This document shows positions 1 through 8,035 of a stretch of DNA of 9,566 bases, piece by piece; position 1 is the stretch's first letter; each line of letters begins with the position of its first letter. The notes under the pieces are model-generated. The model saw only the letters and a list, made by a program, of their open reading frames with translations. It had not been told where the DNA came from and searched no databases. The translations under genes were made by a program, and so were the position numbers. The DNA lies in NCBI GenBank assembly GCA_043820875.1, contig JBDRDI010000003.1, positions 1 through 9,566 of the forward strand. The letters are read 5' to 3'. This DNA is from JBDRDI01 sp043820875 (lineage in GTDB: Bacteria > Patescibacteriota > Patescibacteriia > Patescibacteriales > UBA12075).

Positions 1-86
1 ATTTTACATGGAACTGCCAACAAGTTTTATCCCGCCAAAGTAAATAGAAGGATTCGTGAGAAGGGGTGCATAAGTTCATATACATA

Positions 87-132
87 TGAGACATACTAAA
101 TACTCCTAAATAGTGTCTCATTTGTCTCATTT
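87..132. repeat. TGTCTCA repeat cluster: inverted copy plus 9-base tandem repeat
   Basis: GTCTCATTT is repeated head to tail at 115-123 and 124-132. TGTCTCA occurs at 114-120 and 123-129, and its reverse complement TGAGACA occurs at 87-93. Three copies of a 7-mer, one inverted, could be binding sites for a regulator or a recombinase, or simply slippage. The function is not known. Confidence 0.45.
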
Positions 133-195
133 CCTTTAAAACAGCCCCTACCGAGACCCCTAAATAAGACAGTGGAAGAGTCGTTTCAAAAGCCT

Positions 196-201
196 TATAA
201 T
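196..201 (+). promoter_or_regulatory. Possible -10 element (TATAAT)
   Basis: There is a perfect TATAAT at 196-201, but the bases about 17 positions upstream do not resemble TTGACA. If used, it would start rightward transcription near 207, through the hairpins at 228-308 and antisense to the end of the recombinase gene. No gene follows in that direction, so it would make a small structured RNA or be unused. Confidence 0.2.
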
Positions 202-227
202 GTCTTGTATACACTAATCCGATACCG

Positions 228-271
228 AGGTTGCCAGCAACCTTGCGACCCCTACCGGGGAGCATCGGGTC
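228..271. repeat. Two adjacent short hairpins
   Basis: AGGTTGC at 228-234 pairs perfectly with GCAACCT at 237-243. Directly after it, either CCCC 249-252 pairs with GGGG 257-260, or GACCC 247-251 pairs with GGGTC 267-271; the two are mutually exclusive. Together with the hairpin at 274-308 this makes about 80 bases of nearly continuous potential secondary structure. It may be a 3' end structure of the recombinase transcript, part of an attachment site or a small RNA. Confidence 0.45.
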
Positions 272-273
272 AC

Positions 274-308
274 GCAAAACGCACGAAGTCCAGCTTCGCG
301 CGTTTTGC
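274..308 (-). terminator. Strong hairpin at the 3' end of the recombinase gene
   Basis: GCAAAACGC (274-282) pairs with GCGTTTTGC (300-308). An inner CGAAG (284-288) pairs with CTTCG (294-298), leaving one A-C mismatch and a five-base loop. The structure touches the TAG stop of the minus-strand recombinase (308-310), the usual place for a transcript-ending hairpin. No U-tract follows on the minus strand, so it is not a standard intrinsic terminator. It may instead protect the 3' end or be a recombination or regulatory element. Confidence 0.45.
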
Positions 309-1654
309 TATTCTTGCAGCGTAAGCAATTTGTTTTTTAGAATTAATTTGCTTTTTAAGCAGAATAACAGCTCGCGTTTCTCAAATATTTCGCCTTCTTT
401 CAAAATGTATTTTGCGTAATTTCGTATATCAATGTCTTTCGCTTTTTGATTTTCTTTTTCATTAATGCCGAGTACTCCCATTTGAAATTTTCTGTACCGT
501 CCAATTTCTTTTTCAATTTTTTCTCTGACACCGATTTTATCAAGTTTTACTACATCAAGAATTTCCGTGAGCTGTTCAATAAGGTCTTCTTCCTTGATGT
601 ATCCGCACTTGCAGTCATTTTGCCATCGTTTGCTACAACTGTAATAAACGTGGCGGTTTACGCCGCCATTCTTTAATTTTCTCAATTTCTCATCCGCAGT
701 GATTGTGGCTCCGCAGTATCCGCAAGTAATAAGTTTTGTGAAAGCAAGTTCCTTACTGCCCCAAGGATTCATAATCTCGCTTCGTTTCAGCTGTTCTTGA
801 ACTTTATCGTACAATTCTTTGTTGATTAACGGCTGATGTATACCGGTGTACCAGTTACCGCTTTTTTTCGGGTACTGAAAGACGCCGTAATAAAAAGTAT
901 TTTTTAGAAGAATGTAGACATTGCTTAAAGTAAGCGGCTTCTCATTGATTGATGTAAATTTTATCTCACTCATCCATCTGTAGACTTTTTTACCGCTCCA
1001 ATTTTCTTGACCGACTTTCTCAAACATTTCTTTTATTATCGGCGCTCTTTTAGGATCAACTAAGACGTGGCATTTTTTATCCCTATTCTTTTCATTAAGA
1101 TATCCGGTGGGAGCGGGGGCCGGCCACAAGCCCATTTCACATCTGGCGCGCTGGCCTCTTTTTACATTCAGCCCCTTTTGGTCATTTTCCAGTTTTCCTT
1201 GGGCTCCAAGAATCATCAAGAGAAATTTTTCATTGGGAGAATTTGTAAATCTCTGGCCATAAGTCCGTATTTCCACCAGCGCTTTTTGATCCATTAAATC
1301 CACAAGTGCGCCAAGATCTCCGGCGTTTCTGCTTAAACGATCAGGAGCCCAAGTCAGTATACCGTTGAATTTCCCAGATTTAATATCTGCAATCAATTGA
1401 TTGAATACTGGCCGTTGGCCGGAGTCCTTTGCTGAATGAGATTCCTTTCTAATATCAGCGATATCCAATCTATCCCGCTCCGCGATTTTCAACATCTCTT
1501 TGATTTGGGAATCAATAGAAAGAGCCTGTTTTTCGTCTTGTTCGGTTGATTTCCTGGCATAGATGACATAGCGGACAACGGGAGCGGAATTTAATAATGG
1601 TTCCGCGCTTTGCATTTTCCCAAAAGCGCTTATTGGGGTTGCTGTTTGTTCCAT
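308..1654 (-). CDS. Large serine recombinase (resolvase/integrase family)
   Basis: This site-specific DNA recombinase is complete at 448 residues and probably moves or moved the surrounding element. The N-terminal resolvase domain (about residues 27-165) has the catalytic motif YARKSTE with nucleophile Ser36 after Arg34, and the arginine motif DRLSRN at 105-110. A central recombinase domain follows (about 170-290, starting near the conserved GLWPAPAPTGY). Then comes a zinc ribbon with CGYC at 311-314, Cys340 and Cys348/Cys350, and a short charged helical tail. In this family a covalent Ser-DNA intermediate forms at short attachment sites. All key residues seen are intact, so the enzyme is probably active. 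The ATG at 1654 lacks a clear ribosome binding site; an internal Met14 would also retain the whole catalytic domain. The gene diverges from the restriction-modification cluster and its end abuts a strong hairpin. Serine recombinases of this type are frequent in Patescibacteria. Confidence 0.93.
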   Translation of the reverse strand: MEQTATPISAFGKMQSAEPLLNSAPVVRYVIYARKSTEQDEKQALSIDSQIKEMLKIAERDRLDIADIRKESHSAKDSGQRPVFNQLIADIKSGKFNGILTWAPDRLSRNAGDLGALVDLMDQKALVEIRTYGQRFTNSPNEKFLLMILGAQGKLENDQKGLNVKRGQRARCEMGLWPAPAPTGYLNEKNRDKKCHVLVDPKRAPIIKEMFEKVGQENWSGKKVYRWMSEIKFTSINEKPLTLSNVYILLKNTFYYGVFQYPKKSGNWYTGIHQPLINKELYDKVQEQLKRSEIMNPWGSKELAFTKLITCGYCGATITADEKLRKLKNGGVNRHVYYSCSKRWQNDCKCGYIKEEDLIEQLTEILDVVKLDKIGVREKIEKEIGRYRKFQMGVLGINEKENQKAKDIDIRNYAKYILKEGEIFEKRELLFCLKSKLILKNKLLTLQE

Positions 1655-1753
1655 AATTTTGCATTGATTGGTTGATAATCCGACCTTTCAACACAAAGGA
1701 ATGACGCAACCCTCCTAGGGAGTCCAGAGAGCCCGAGTTGGCAAGAAGTAGAT

Positions 1754-1775
1754 AACTAAAGGACGCGATTTAGTT
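1754..1775. promoter_or_regulatory. Operator-like inverted repeat before res
   Basis: AACTAAA (1754-1760) and TTTAGTT (1769-1775) are perfect reverse complements separated by 8 bases. The repeat covers the place where the -35 of the promoter at 1782-1790 would lie (about 1762-1767), so a dimeric repressor bound here would block the res-mod promoter. No regulator gene is visible in the window. An mRNA hairpin role is unlikely because the predicted transcription start is downstream of it. Confidence 0.4.
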
Positions 1776-1781
1776 GAAAAA

Positions 1782-1790
1782 TGCTAAAAT
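1782..1790 (+). promoter_or_regulatory. Extended -10 promoter of the res-mod cluster
   Basis: TGCTAAAAT at 1782-1790 matches the extended -10 form TGnTAnAAT well. The -35 region is weak (bases around GCGATT), as is usual for extended -10 promoters. Transcription would start near 1797, giving a leader of only about 12 bases before the res ATG at 1809. That would leave the weak AAGG at 1793-1796 outside the message, so translation may not depend on a Shine-Dalgarno sequence. Confidence 0.45.
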
Positions 1791-1808
1791 TTAAGGCAGA
1801 ATTACTTT

Positions 1809-4802
1809 ATGAAGTCGCCAATCCTTAATTCTCCATATTTAGAACCGAATCGTCATTTTAAGGCCGACGAAAGAGGGCTAACGGAAGAAATTGTAGCAAG
1901 TCGTCGTCCCAGTAGTTTTTATATTCCCGTTCCACGCGCCAAAACAAAACAAAAACAGCTTGAATTAAACGTTTCAGATGGCGCTTTTGGTAGCGAGTTG
2001 CAAAAAGAAAATGAATTTATAAATAAAATTCGCGCTAAAATAAAACAGTGGCGTGAGAATGGCTATTCTGGAATTACAAAAACTTCGCGCGATCTTCTTG
2101 CTTATTGGCGTGACGATGCCAGAGAAAATAAACTTTTCTTTTGCCAAATTGAAGCGCTTGAGACATTGATGTATATAAATGAGGTCGCGGAAAAAGTTGG
2201 CGATAATTGGATAATAAATGAAATTAAAAAATCCAACACAGATGCAAATCCTGGTCTTTACCGTTTGGCATTTAAGATGGCCACAGGTTCAGGAAAAACA
2301 GTAGTTATGGCAATGATTATTGCCTACAACACTTTAAATAAAATTCATTATCCACAGGACACTCGTTTTACTGATGCTTTCGCGATTATTACACCTGGCA
2401 TTACTATTCGTGATCGTCTGAATGTGTTGCGACCCAATGATTCTAAAAATTATTATCGGGAGCATAATATAGTTTCTTTTCAGGATTTTGAATTATTACA
2501 ACAGGCAACCGTTTTCATAACTAATTTTCACCAACTTGAATTAAGGCAAAATCATCGTTTTCAGGTTGGTGCCGTTATAAAAGCCGCCGGTATTTTAAAA
2601 GATGAGGCGGTTAAAGAAACTCCGAATGCCATGATAAACCGTGCCCTCAAAAGCATATTAAACAAACCGCGCGTACTAGTAATTAACGATGAGGCCCACC
2701 ACTGTTATCGAGAAAAGCCAAGCGAACAAAAACTTAGTGGAGAAGAGAGGCAAGAAGCAGATGAAAATAATAAAGCGGCGAGAGTATGGATTAACGGGTT
2801 AGAGGCTTTAACTAAAAAGATTAATGTAAATGCAATTATCGATCTTTCTGCAACGCCGTATTTTTTGAGCGGTTCAGGTTACCAAGAAGGCACAATGTTC
2901 CCTTGGGTTATTTACGATTTTTCTCTTTTGGATGCATTAGAATGTGGAGTTGTTAAAATACCGCGACTTCCAACTGAATCCGATACAATTTCAATTGATG
3001 AAGTACCAGAATTCCGTAATCTTTGGTTATATGTTCGTGATGATTTGCCCAAGAAAGGATTAAAAACTGGCGGGAGAGATTATTTATCTGTGAATATTTT
3101 ACCGACAAAACTTCAAGAAGCCCTGATGTCTCTTTATGGAAATTACGAAAAGAAATATTACCAGCCGTATTTGACCAATAAAAAAGAAAATTCTAATGTT
3201 ATGCCGCCGGTTATGATAATCGTTTGTAATAATACTGCTGTTTCTGAATTGGTTTATCATTGGATAGCAGGATATGAACGCGAAACGCCGAGCGGAAAGT
3301 TTAAAATTGAAAATGGCAATCTGGAAGTTTTCCGCAACGAAGATGGTGTTCATTTTTATGACCGGTCCAACACGCTTCTTATTGATAGCGCAGCATTGGA
3401 AAGCGGAGAAAAAATTAATGACGAATTTAAAAAGATTTTTACCAAAGAGATAGAAGATTTTCATAAAGATTATAAACGCCGTTTTCCTGGCCGTGACGAG
3501 CCAACAGATGAAGAATTATTACGTGAGGTAATGAATACAGTCGGTAAACCCGAAAAACTTGGCGAAAATATTAAATGCGTCGTATCTGTATCCATGCTTA
3601 CCGAGGGATGGGATGTAAACACCGTTACTCATATTCTTGGGGTACGGGCTTTTTCTACTCAACTTTTATGCGAACAAGTTGTTGGCCGCGCTTTGCGCCG
3701 TGTGGATTACAATGTTAATAATGACGGGTTTCTTTCAGAAGAATATGCAGAAGTTTATGGCGTACCATTTAACTTTTTGAGAGTGGCTGGGGTTACTCCG
3801 CCCCAACCTCCGAGAATAATTCATAGGGTACGCGCTTTGCCGGAGCGCGAAGAACAATATGAAATTACCTTTCCGCGCGTGGAAGGTTATCGTTACGAAA
3901 TAGACGAAGCAAAATTATTGGCAAAATTTACCGAAGAATCAAAAATAATTATTGAAAATGAACCTACTGAAGTTAAACTTGGCGGTTTTATCGGCGAGGA
4001 AGAAACAGAGACGTTGGAAAAAATAAAAGAACGCCGCGATGGCGAAGTAATCACGCGGCTTACTCAAGCCCTTCTTAAACGTTATTACACTGACGCGGAA
4101 GGAAATGAGAAGTATTGGCTTGCTCCGCAACTTAGAAAAATTGCCGAAGAATATGTTAAAAATCATGTTGTCTTAAAAGATCGAATGGTAATTGGATATC
4201 TTTCTGTTGGTGGATACTTTTCTGGCGCCTTAACTAAAATACAGCAGGCGATAATCATTGAAAGTTTGGAACACCAGAAAGATAAAAAAATTCTGCCGAT
4301 TCTCGCGCCTTATGATACGATTGGCTCTACACGATATGTTGATTTTTTAACTACAAAAGAAGTGCGGGAGACAGTAAAAAGTCATGTTAATTATATGGTT
4401 GCTGATACTGAGGAATGGGAACAAGGCGTTGCCAAGAAACTTGAGCAGATGCCTGAAGTATTATCGTACGTTAAAAATCAAAATCTCGGATTTTATATTC
4501 CATACGAACACCAAGGCGCATCTCATCAGTATGTTCCGGACTTCATTGCTATAATTGAAATGCTGGATAAAACAAAACTCAATTTGATAATTGAGGTAAC
4601 CGGCAAAAAAGATGATAAAAAAGCGACAAAAGTCAAAACCGTGCGTGATTTTTGGGTTCCCGCTGTTAATAATATCGGTAAATACGGCAAATGGGCCATG
4701 CTTGAAATTCAAGATATTTACGAAACCCAAAATTTAATTAAAATTGGAATTACAAAAGGTTTTGACAATTTATTGCCAGGCAATTTATTTAATGAGAAAT
4801 AA
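1809..4802 (+). CDS. res: Type III-like restriction subunit R (SF2 helicase-nuclease)
   Basis: This is the restriction subunit of a type III-like R-M system: it uses ATP to translocate on DNA and cuts unmethylated DNA. The 997 residues are full length for the family. SF2 motifs are in order: Walker A ATGSGKT at 158-164, DEAH at 294-297, SATP at 347-350, motif V around TEGWDVN (598-604) and motif VI QVVGRALRR at 623-631. The C-terminal domain carries a PD-(D/E)xK-type nuclease core, PDF with Asp911 followed by Glu929 in IIEVTGKK. The residue two after Glu929 is Thr rather than Lys, and Lys933/934 may supply the lysine. The stretch from there through FWVPAVNN (948-955) resembles the BPTD_3080-like group of restriction enzymes as I remember it. 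The ATG has only a weak AAGG upstream but sits just after an extended -10. The stop is two bases before the methyltransferase start, a standard paired arrangement. Confidence 0.92.
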   Translation: MKSPILNSPYLEPNRHFKADERGLTEEIVASRRPSSFYIPVPRAKTKQKQLELNVSDGAFGSELQKENEFINKIRAKIKQWRENGYSGITKTSRDLLAYWRDDARENKLFFCQIEALETLMYINEVAEKVGDNWIINEIKKSNTDANPGLYRLAFKMATGSGKTVVMAMIIAYNTLNKIHYPQDTRFTDAFAIITPGITIRDRLNVLRPNDSKNYYREHNIVSFQDFELLQQATVFITNFHQLELRQNHRFQVGAVIKAAGILKDEAVKETPNAMINRALKSILNKPRVLVINDEAHHCYREKPSEQKLSGEERQEADENNKAARVWINGLEALTKKINVNAIIDLSATPYFLSGSGYQEGTMFPWVIYDFSLLDALECGVVKIPRLPTESDTISIDEVPEFRNLWLYVRDDLPKKGLKTGGRDYLSVNILPTKLQEALMSLYGNYEKKYYQPYLTNKKENSNVMPPVMIIVCNNTAVSELVYHWIAGYERETPSGKFKIENGNLEVFRNEDGVHFYDRSNTLLIDSAALESGEKINDEFKKIFTKEIEDFHKDYKRRFPGRDEPTDEELLREVMNTVGKPEKLGENIKCVVSVSMLTEGWDVNTVTHILGVRAFSTQLLCEQVVGRALRRVDYNVNNDGFLSEEYAEVYGVPFNFLRVAGVTPPQPPRIIHRVRALPEREEQYEITFPRVEGYRYEIDEAKLLAKFTEESKIIIENEPTEVKLGGFIGEEETETLEKIKERRDGEVITRLTQALLKRYYTDAEGNEKYWLAPQLRKIAEEYVKNHVVLKDRMVIGYLSVGGYFSGALTKIQQAIIIESLEHQKDKKILPILAPYDTIGSTRYVDFLTTKEVRETVKSHVNYMVADTEEWEQGVAKKLEQMPEVLSYVKNQNLGFYIPYEHQGASHQYVPDFIAIIEMLDKTKLNLIIEVTGKKDDKKATKVKTVRDFWVPAVNNIGKYGKWAMLEIQDIYETQNLIKIGITKGFDNLLPGNLFNEK

Positions 4803-4804
4803 TT

Positions 4805-7276
4805 ATGAGAAGAAAAAAGATATTACAACCTACCACTGCTGCACCGGTCGCTTCGTATAAACACAACAGCAAACGCGTGCGCATTCCAACCCAAGAAGAA
4901 TCTGTTAAACTAACTGCGCGCCAAAAACAACCTGTTAAAAAGAAATACGACTACGATCCATCCCTTGATCCGCAGCTGATATGGGCCGGTAAAAAAGAAC
5001 AAGGAACTGAATTTGCTGTGCCAACTGTTCCGATTTATGTACAGGAAAAAATAGCGCCAGAAGCCATTATCGCTCGCTTAAAAATGGGTGCAGAAGATAT
5101 TCAGCAAATGATGCTTTTTGGCGAAACAGCTGAACAGCAATTCGGCAAGGCGGTGGAGTTTTATAAGCATGAGGATAATTGGCAAAATAGAATGATTTTG
5201 GGAGATTCGCTGATTGTGATGAATAGTTTATTGGAGAAAGAAGGAATGCGCGGAAAAATCCAGACAATTTATATTGACCCGCCTTACGGAATTAAATTCG
5301 GTTCCAATTGGCAGGTTTCTACTCGTAGGCGCGATGTAAAAGATAACAAATTAGAAGATTTTATCCGACAACCAGAACAGGTCAAAGCATTTCGTGATAC
5401 CTGGGAGCTTGGGATCCATTCATACCTGTCCTATTTGCGCGACCGTCTTATTACTGCCCGAGAACTTCTCACCGAAAGTGGGAGTTGTTTTGTGCAAATA
5501 AATGAAGAAAATGTTCACCACATTAGAGAAGTTATGGATGAAGTTTTTGAAAGTCGAAATTTTATTTCGCAAATTATTTTTAAAACAACCGGAGGTAGCA
5601 CGGCGAATCAAATTTCAAAAGTTAATGATTATATAATCTGGTTTGCCAAAAATATAGAACATATTAAATATCGGCAATTATTTCAACCAATTGAAGAAGG
5701 AAGTCAAGAAATTCAAAGATTTGGGCATGTTGAATCTCTCGATAAAAAACAAATATTGACATTGAACGAGGCGATTGCAAAAGGTATTGATTGGAAAAAA
5801 GAAGGATGGAAATTATTTGATTTGAATTTTCCAACATCTCAACACCCGTCTCCAACTAGAACGGTAAATTTTGAATTTGAAGGCAAAAATTTTTTTCCGG
5901 GAAGTCAAAGGCAGTGGACATTAGATATTGACGGGATGAGAAAAATTGCTTCAATGGGTAGACTTTATGCCGGTGGAAATACTCTTTATTACAAAGAATA
6001 TTTGGAGGAAAATCCCTATACTCAATTAAAAAATATTTGGTTGGATACGCAAAAAATTGGTGGAAAAATATATGCGGTGCAGACTGCAGAAAAAACTATC
6101 CAACGTTGCATCTTAATGACCACGGACCCGGGTGATATTGTACTTGACCCGACTTGTGGCTCTGGCACTTCGGCCTATGTCGCCGAGCAATGGGGCCGGC
6201 GGTGGATTACAGTTGATACTTCGCGAGTAGCACTTGCTTTGGCGAGGACACGATTAATGACCGCTAAACTTCCGTACTACAAACTCAAAGATGAACATAG
6301 TATAAGCGCCGGATTTGAATATAAAACCGTGCCTCACGTTACTTTAAAATCTCTTGCCAACGATGAACCGGCAGAGCAGGAAGTTTTATACGACCAACCA
6401 CTTGGGATTAAAGATGTTGTTCGTGTAGCAGGTCCATTTACTGTTGAGTCACTTTCGCCACACAGAGTTTCTGATGCCCAAGAAATGATTTCTTCAGAAC
6501 GATTTGCAGAAACCGTTGTTTCTAATCTTTTGAAATCCGGCATCCAAACAGGAGATAGGAGCGCGCGAGTAGAATTTGTTAATTTAGATATTTTACCAAG
6601 CGGGCCGGAAATTCAGGCTGTTGGCGAATATAAAACAGATCACACTTTCAAAAAAGCCGCCGTTGCCATCGGCCCGGAGTTTGGCAGTGTTGACGATGAT
6701 TTTATCCGTAATGCCGCAGTAGTTGCCAAAAAATTCGCTGATTTACTTATTGTGGCGGCAACTTCTTTTGATGCTTCTGCATTTTCCGAGCCGTCACAAG
6801 TTAATGGCTTGCAAATAATGAAAGTGAAAATAAACCCGGATTTATCAATGGGCGACCTTTTGAAAAAAACTGGTTCTGGCAATCTATTTCTTGCTTTTGG
6901 TGAACCTGATGTGAAAGTTAAAAAAATAAAAGACGGAATTGTAGTAGAAATTGTTGGCGTAGATGTTTATGATCCAGTAAAAAGCGAAATTCGTTCTAGT
7001 GGTTCTGGTGATCCGGAACACGAAATCGCCGCATGGTTTATTGATACAAATTACAATGGCGAAGCATTTTTCGTAACCCACGCTTATTTTCTCGGTGCCG
7101 ATAAGCCGTACGAAAAACTAAAGAAAGCACTTAAGGCCGATATAAACGAGAATGTTTGGAATGAACTATATTCTACAGTTTCCCGTCCGTTTCCCAAACC
7201 TAAAACTGGCAAAATCGCTGTCAAAGTAATCAATCACTACGGCGACGAAGTAATGAAGATTATTGAAATTAAATAA
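4805..7276 (+). CDS. mod: Type III-like beta-class DNA methyltransferase (Mod)
   Basis: This is the modification partner of the upstream restriction subunit; it transfers a methyl group from SAM, most likely to adenine N6 in the recognition site. Catalytic motif IV DPPY (158-161, within YIDPPYGIKFGS) precedes the SAM-binding motif I DPTCGSGT (448-455), the order that defines beta-class enzymes. The roughly 250-residue segment between them probably contains the target recognition domain that sets the sequence specificity. At 823 residues it is long; residues from about 500 to the end form an extra C-terminal region ending in AVKVINHYGDEVMKI, which I recall as typical of methyltransferases paired with this Res subgroup. 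The basic N-terminal 50 residues look disordered. The ATG follows the res stop by two bases and has no strong ribosome binding site, so translational coupling is likely. No simple sequence repeat suggesting phase variation is visible. Confidence 0.92.
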   Translation: MRRKKILQPTTAAPVASYKHNSKRVRIPTQEESVKLTARQKQPVKKKYDYDPSLDPQLIWAGKKEQGTEFAVPTVPIYVQEKIAPEAIIARLKMGAEDIQQMMLFGETAEQQFGKAVEFYKHEDNWQNRMILGDSLIVMNSLLEKEGMRGKIQTIYIDPPYGIKFGSNWQVSTRRRDVKDNKLEDFIRQPEQVKAFRDTWELGIHSYLSYLRDRLITARELLTESGSCFVQINEENVHHIREVMDEVFESRNFISQIIFKTTGGSTANQISKVNDYIIWFAKNIEHIKYRQLFQPIEEGSQEIQRFGHVESLDKKQILTLNEAIAKGIDWKKEGWKLFDLNFPTSQHPSPTRTVNFEFEGKNFFPGSQRQWTLDIDGMRKIASMGRLYAGGNTLYYKEYLEENPYTQLKNIWLDTQKIGGKIYAVQTAEKTIQRCILMTTDPGDIVLDPTCGSGTSAYVAEQWGRRWITVDTSRVALALARTRLMTAKLPYYKLKDEHSISAGFEYKTVPHVTLKSLANDEPAEQEVLYDQPLGIKDVVRVAGPFTVESLSPHRVSDAQEMISSERFAETVVSNLLKSGIQTGDRSARVEFVNLDILPSGPEIQAVGEYKTDHTFKKAAVAIGPEFGSVDDDFIRNAAVVAKKFADLLIVAATSFDASAFSEPSQVNGLQIMKVKINPDLSMGDLLKKTGSGNLFLAFGEPDVKVKKIKDGIVVEIVGVDVYDPVKSEIRSSGSGDPEHEIAAWFIDTNYNGEAFFVTHAYFLGADKPYEKLKKALKADINENVWNELYSTVSRPFPKPKTGKIAVKVINHYGDEVMKIIEIK

Positions 7277-7277
7277 G

Positions 7278-7994
7278 ATGGAGAATAAACAATCTGCACT
7301 AGCAATAAAATATTTTTTGGATAACTTCTCACTGGATGTGTTGTTTGATAAAACTAAACCAATTAATAAAAATGAAGAGTTAGCTCATTATTATCTTGAA
7401 AAATTATCCGAAGTTTTTGCTGTCTTTGATCGTCTAATTAAATACGATAAATACTTCAAGGAATTTTATCCACCAGTAGGTTCCGGAATCTCTGAGTCAG
7501 AAGCTATTGAATATCATTTGAGATCCTATATTGAAGATTTTTACATACTGCAAGAGCGAATAAAGAAAATCACTAACAAGCTTATTGAGGATCTCCCAAG
7601 TTACAATATTGCTAATCAGAAAGATGTTGAAGATGCCCTCAGGCATTTATCTAAACAAATTCATGCTAAATTTGAGAAGATAACATCTGGTCTAAGACGA
7701 GAGCATGTTCACGAGAGATCTATTACTGAGTTAGATTTAGTAACGGGAAAATTTTTGAGTTCGTTGATAACTGGAGAAATGCCCGTTCCAACAGGTACAA
7801 AACTTGAAGGAGACCGTGTAAAAACTAGACGCGATGAAGTTGTAAACGCAATGAAAGAAAAGCATATCAAGCAGGCAACGAAGAATAGTCTTAATTTAAG
7901 AAAAATGAAAGAGTGGTTTGCAACAAGGTTCGCCTATATTTTTTCTTCTCTTAATGGTCATGAAATTGAAGGTCTAAATTTAAATATTGAATAA
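7278..7994 (+). CDS. Helical protein with HEPN-like Arg/His motifs
   Basis: Not recognised with certainty. The product is 238 residues, soluble, apparently almost entirely alpha-helical, with no signal peptide or membrane segment. Two motifs fit the Rx4-6H pattern of HEPN domains: R122-x6-H129 (RHLSKQIH) and R140-x4-H145 (RREHVH). HEPN domains are helical bundles found in many toxins and RNases of defence systems, where the Arg and His cut RNA; inactive HEPN versions also exist. The helix around LRSYIEDFYILQERI (81-95) followed by the Arg-His motif and an acidic helix fits such a bundle. The start is placed at ATG 7278, one base after the mod stop; an upstream in-frame TTG at 7263 would overlap mod. 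Tight spacing implies co-transcription with res-mod. It could be a defence effector, a toxin or an accessory subunit. Function is inferred from motif and context only. Confidence 0.85.
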   Translation: MENKQSALAIKYFLDNFSLDVLFDKTKPINKNEELAHYYLEKLSEVFAVFDRLIKYDKYFKEFYPPVGSGISESEAIEYHLRSYIEDFYILQERIKKITNKLIEDLPSYNIANQKDVEDALRHLSKQIHAKFEKITSGLRREHVHERSITELDLVTGKFLSSLITGEMPVPTGTKLEGDRVKTRRDEVVNAMKEKHIKQATKNSLNLRKMKEWFATRFAYIFSSLNGHEIEGLNLNIE

Positions 7995-8035
7995 CAAGAA
8001 AATTAGGTCGAAAATGAAATTGAAATCATAAGACT

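Larger units (their letters stand above)
1..307. other. Left flank, no convincing gene; repeats and hairpins
   Basis: I see no convincing complete gene here. Frame 1 is open from base 1 to a TAA at 97-99 (32 codons), which could be the 3' end of a gene entering from the left, but the peptide is not recognised and the other frames cannot be excluded. The stretch holds a tandem 9-base repeat at 115-132, a perfect TATAAT hexamer at 196-201, an 8-base palindrome TGTATACA at 206-213, and three hairpins between 228 and 308. CCTAAATA occurs at 105-112 and 159-166, and CCCCTACCG at 145-153 and 249-257. Because it lies beside the serine recombinase gene, an attachment site could fall here (inference). 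Confidence 0.5.

Noticed and set aside
1..99. Possible 3' end of a plus-strand gene entering from the left (32 open codons)
   Set aside because: Too short to recognise, other frames give comparable short peptides, and the C-terminus looks arbitrary; kept only as a note under the left flank.
231..419. Plus-strand 62-codon frame starting with TTG
   Set aside because: It runs through the hairpins and antisense to the end of the recombinase gene, with no ribosome binding site or recognisable sequence.
1512..1709. Minus-strand 65-codon frame overlapping the recombinase start
   Set aside because: It overlaps the conserved catalytic domain of the recombinase in another frame and its sequence is a shadow of that gene.
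1700..1750. tRNA-like or hairpin-rich segment around CCCTCCTAGGGAG
   Set aside because: Only a four-base stem forms and there is no acceptor stem, T-loop or anticodon arrangement.
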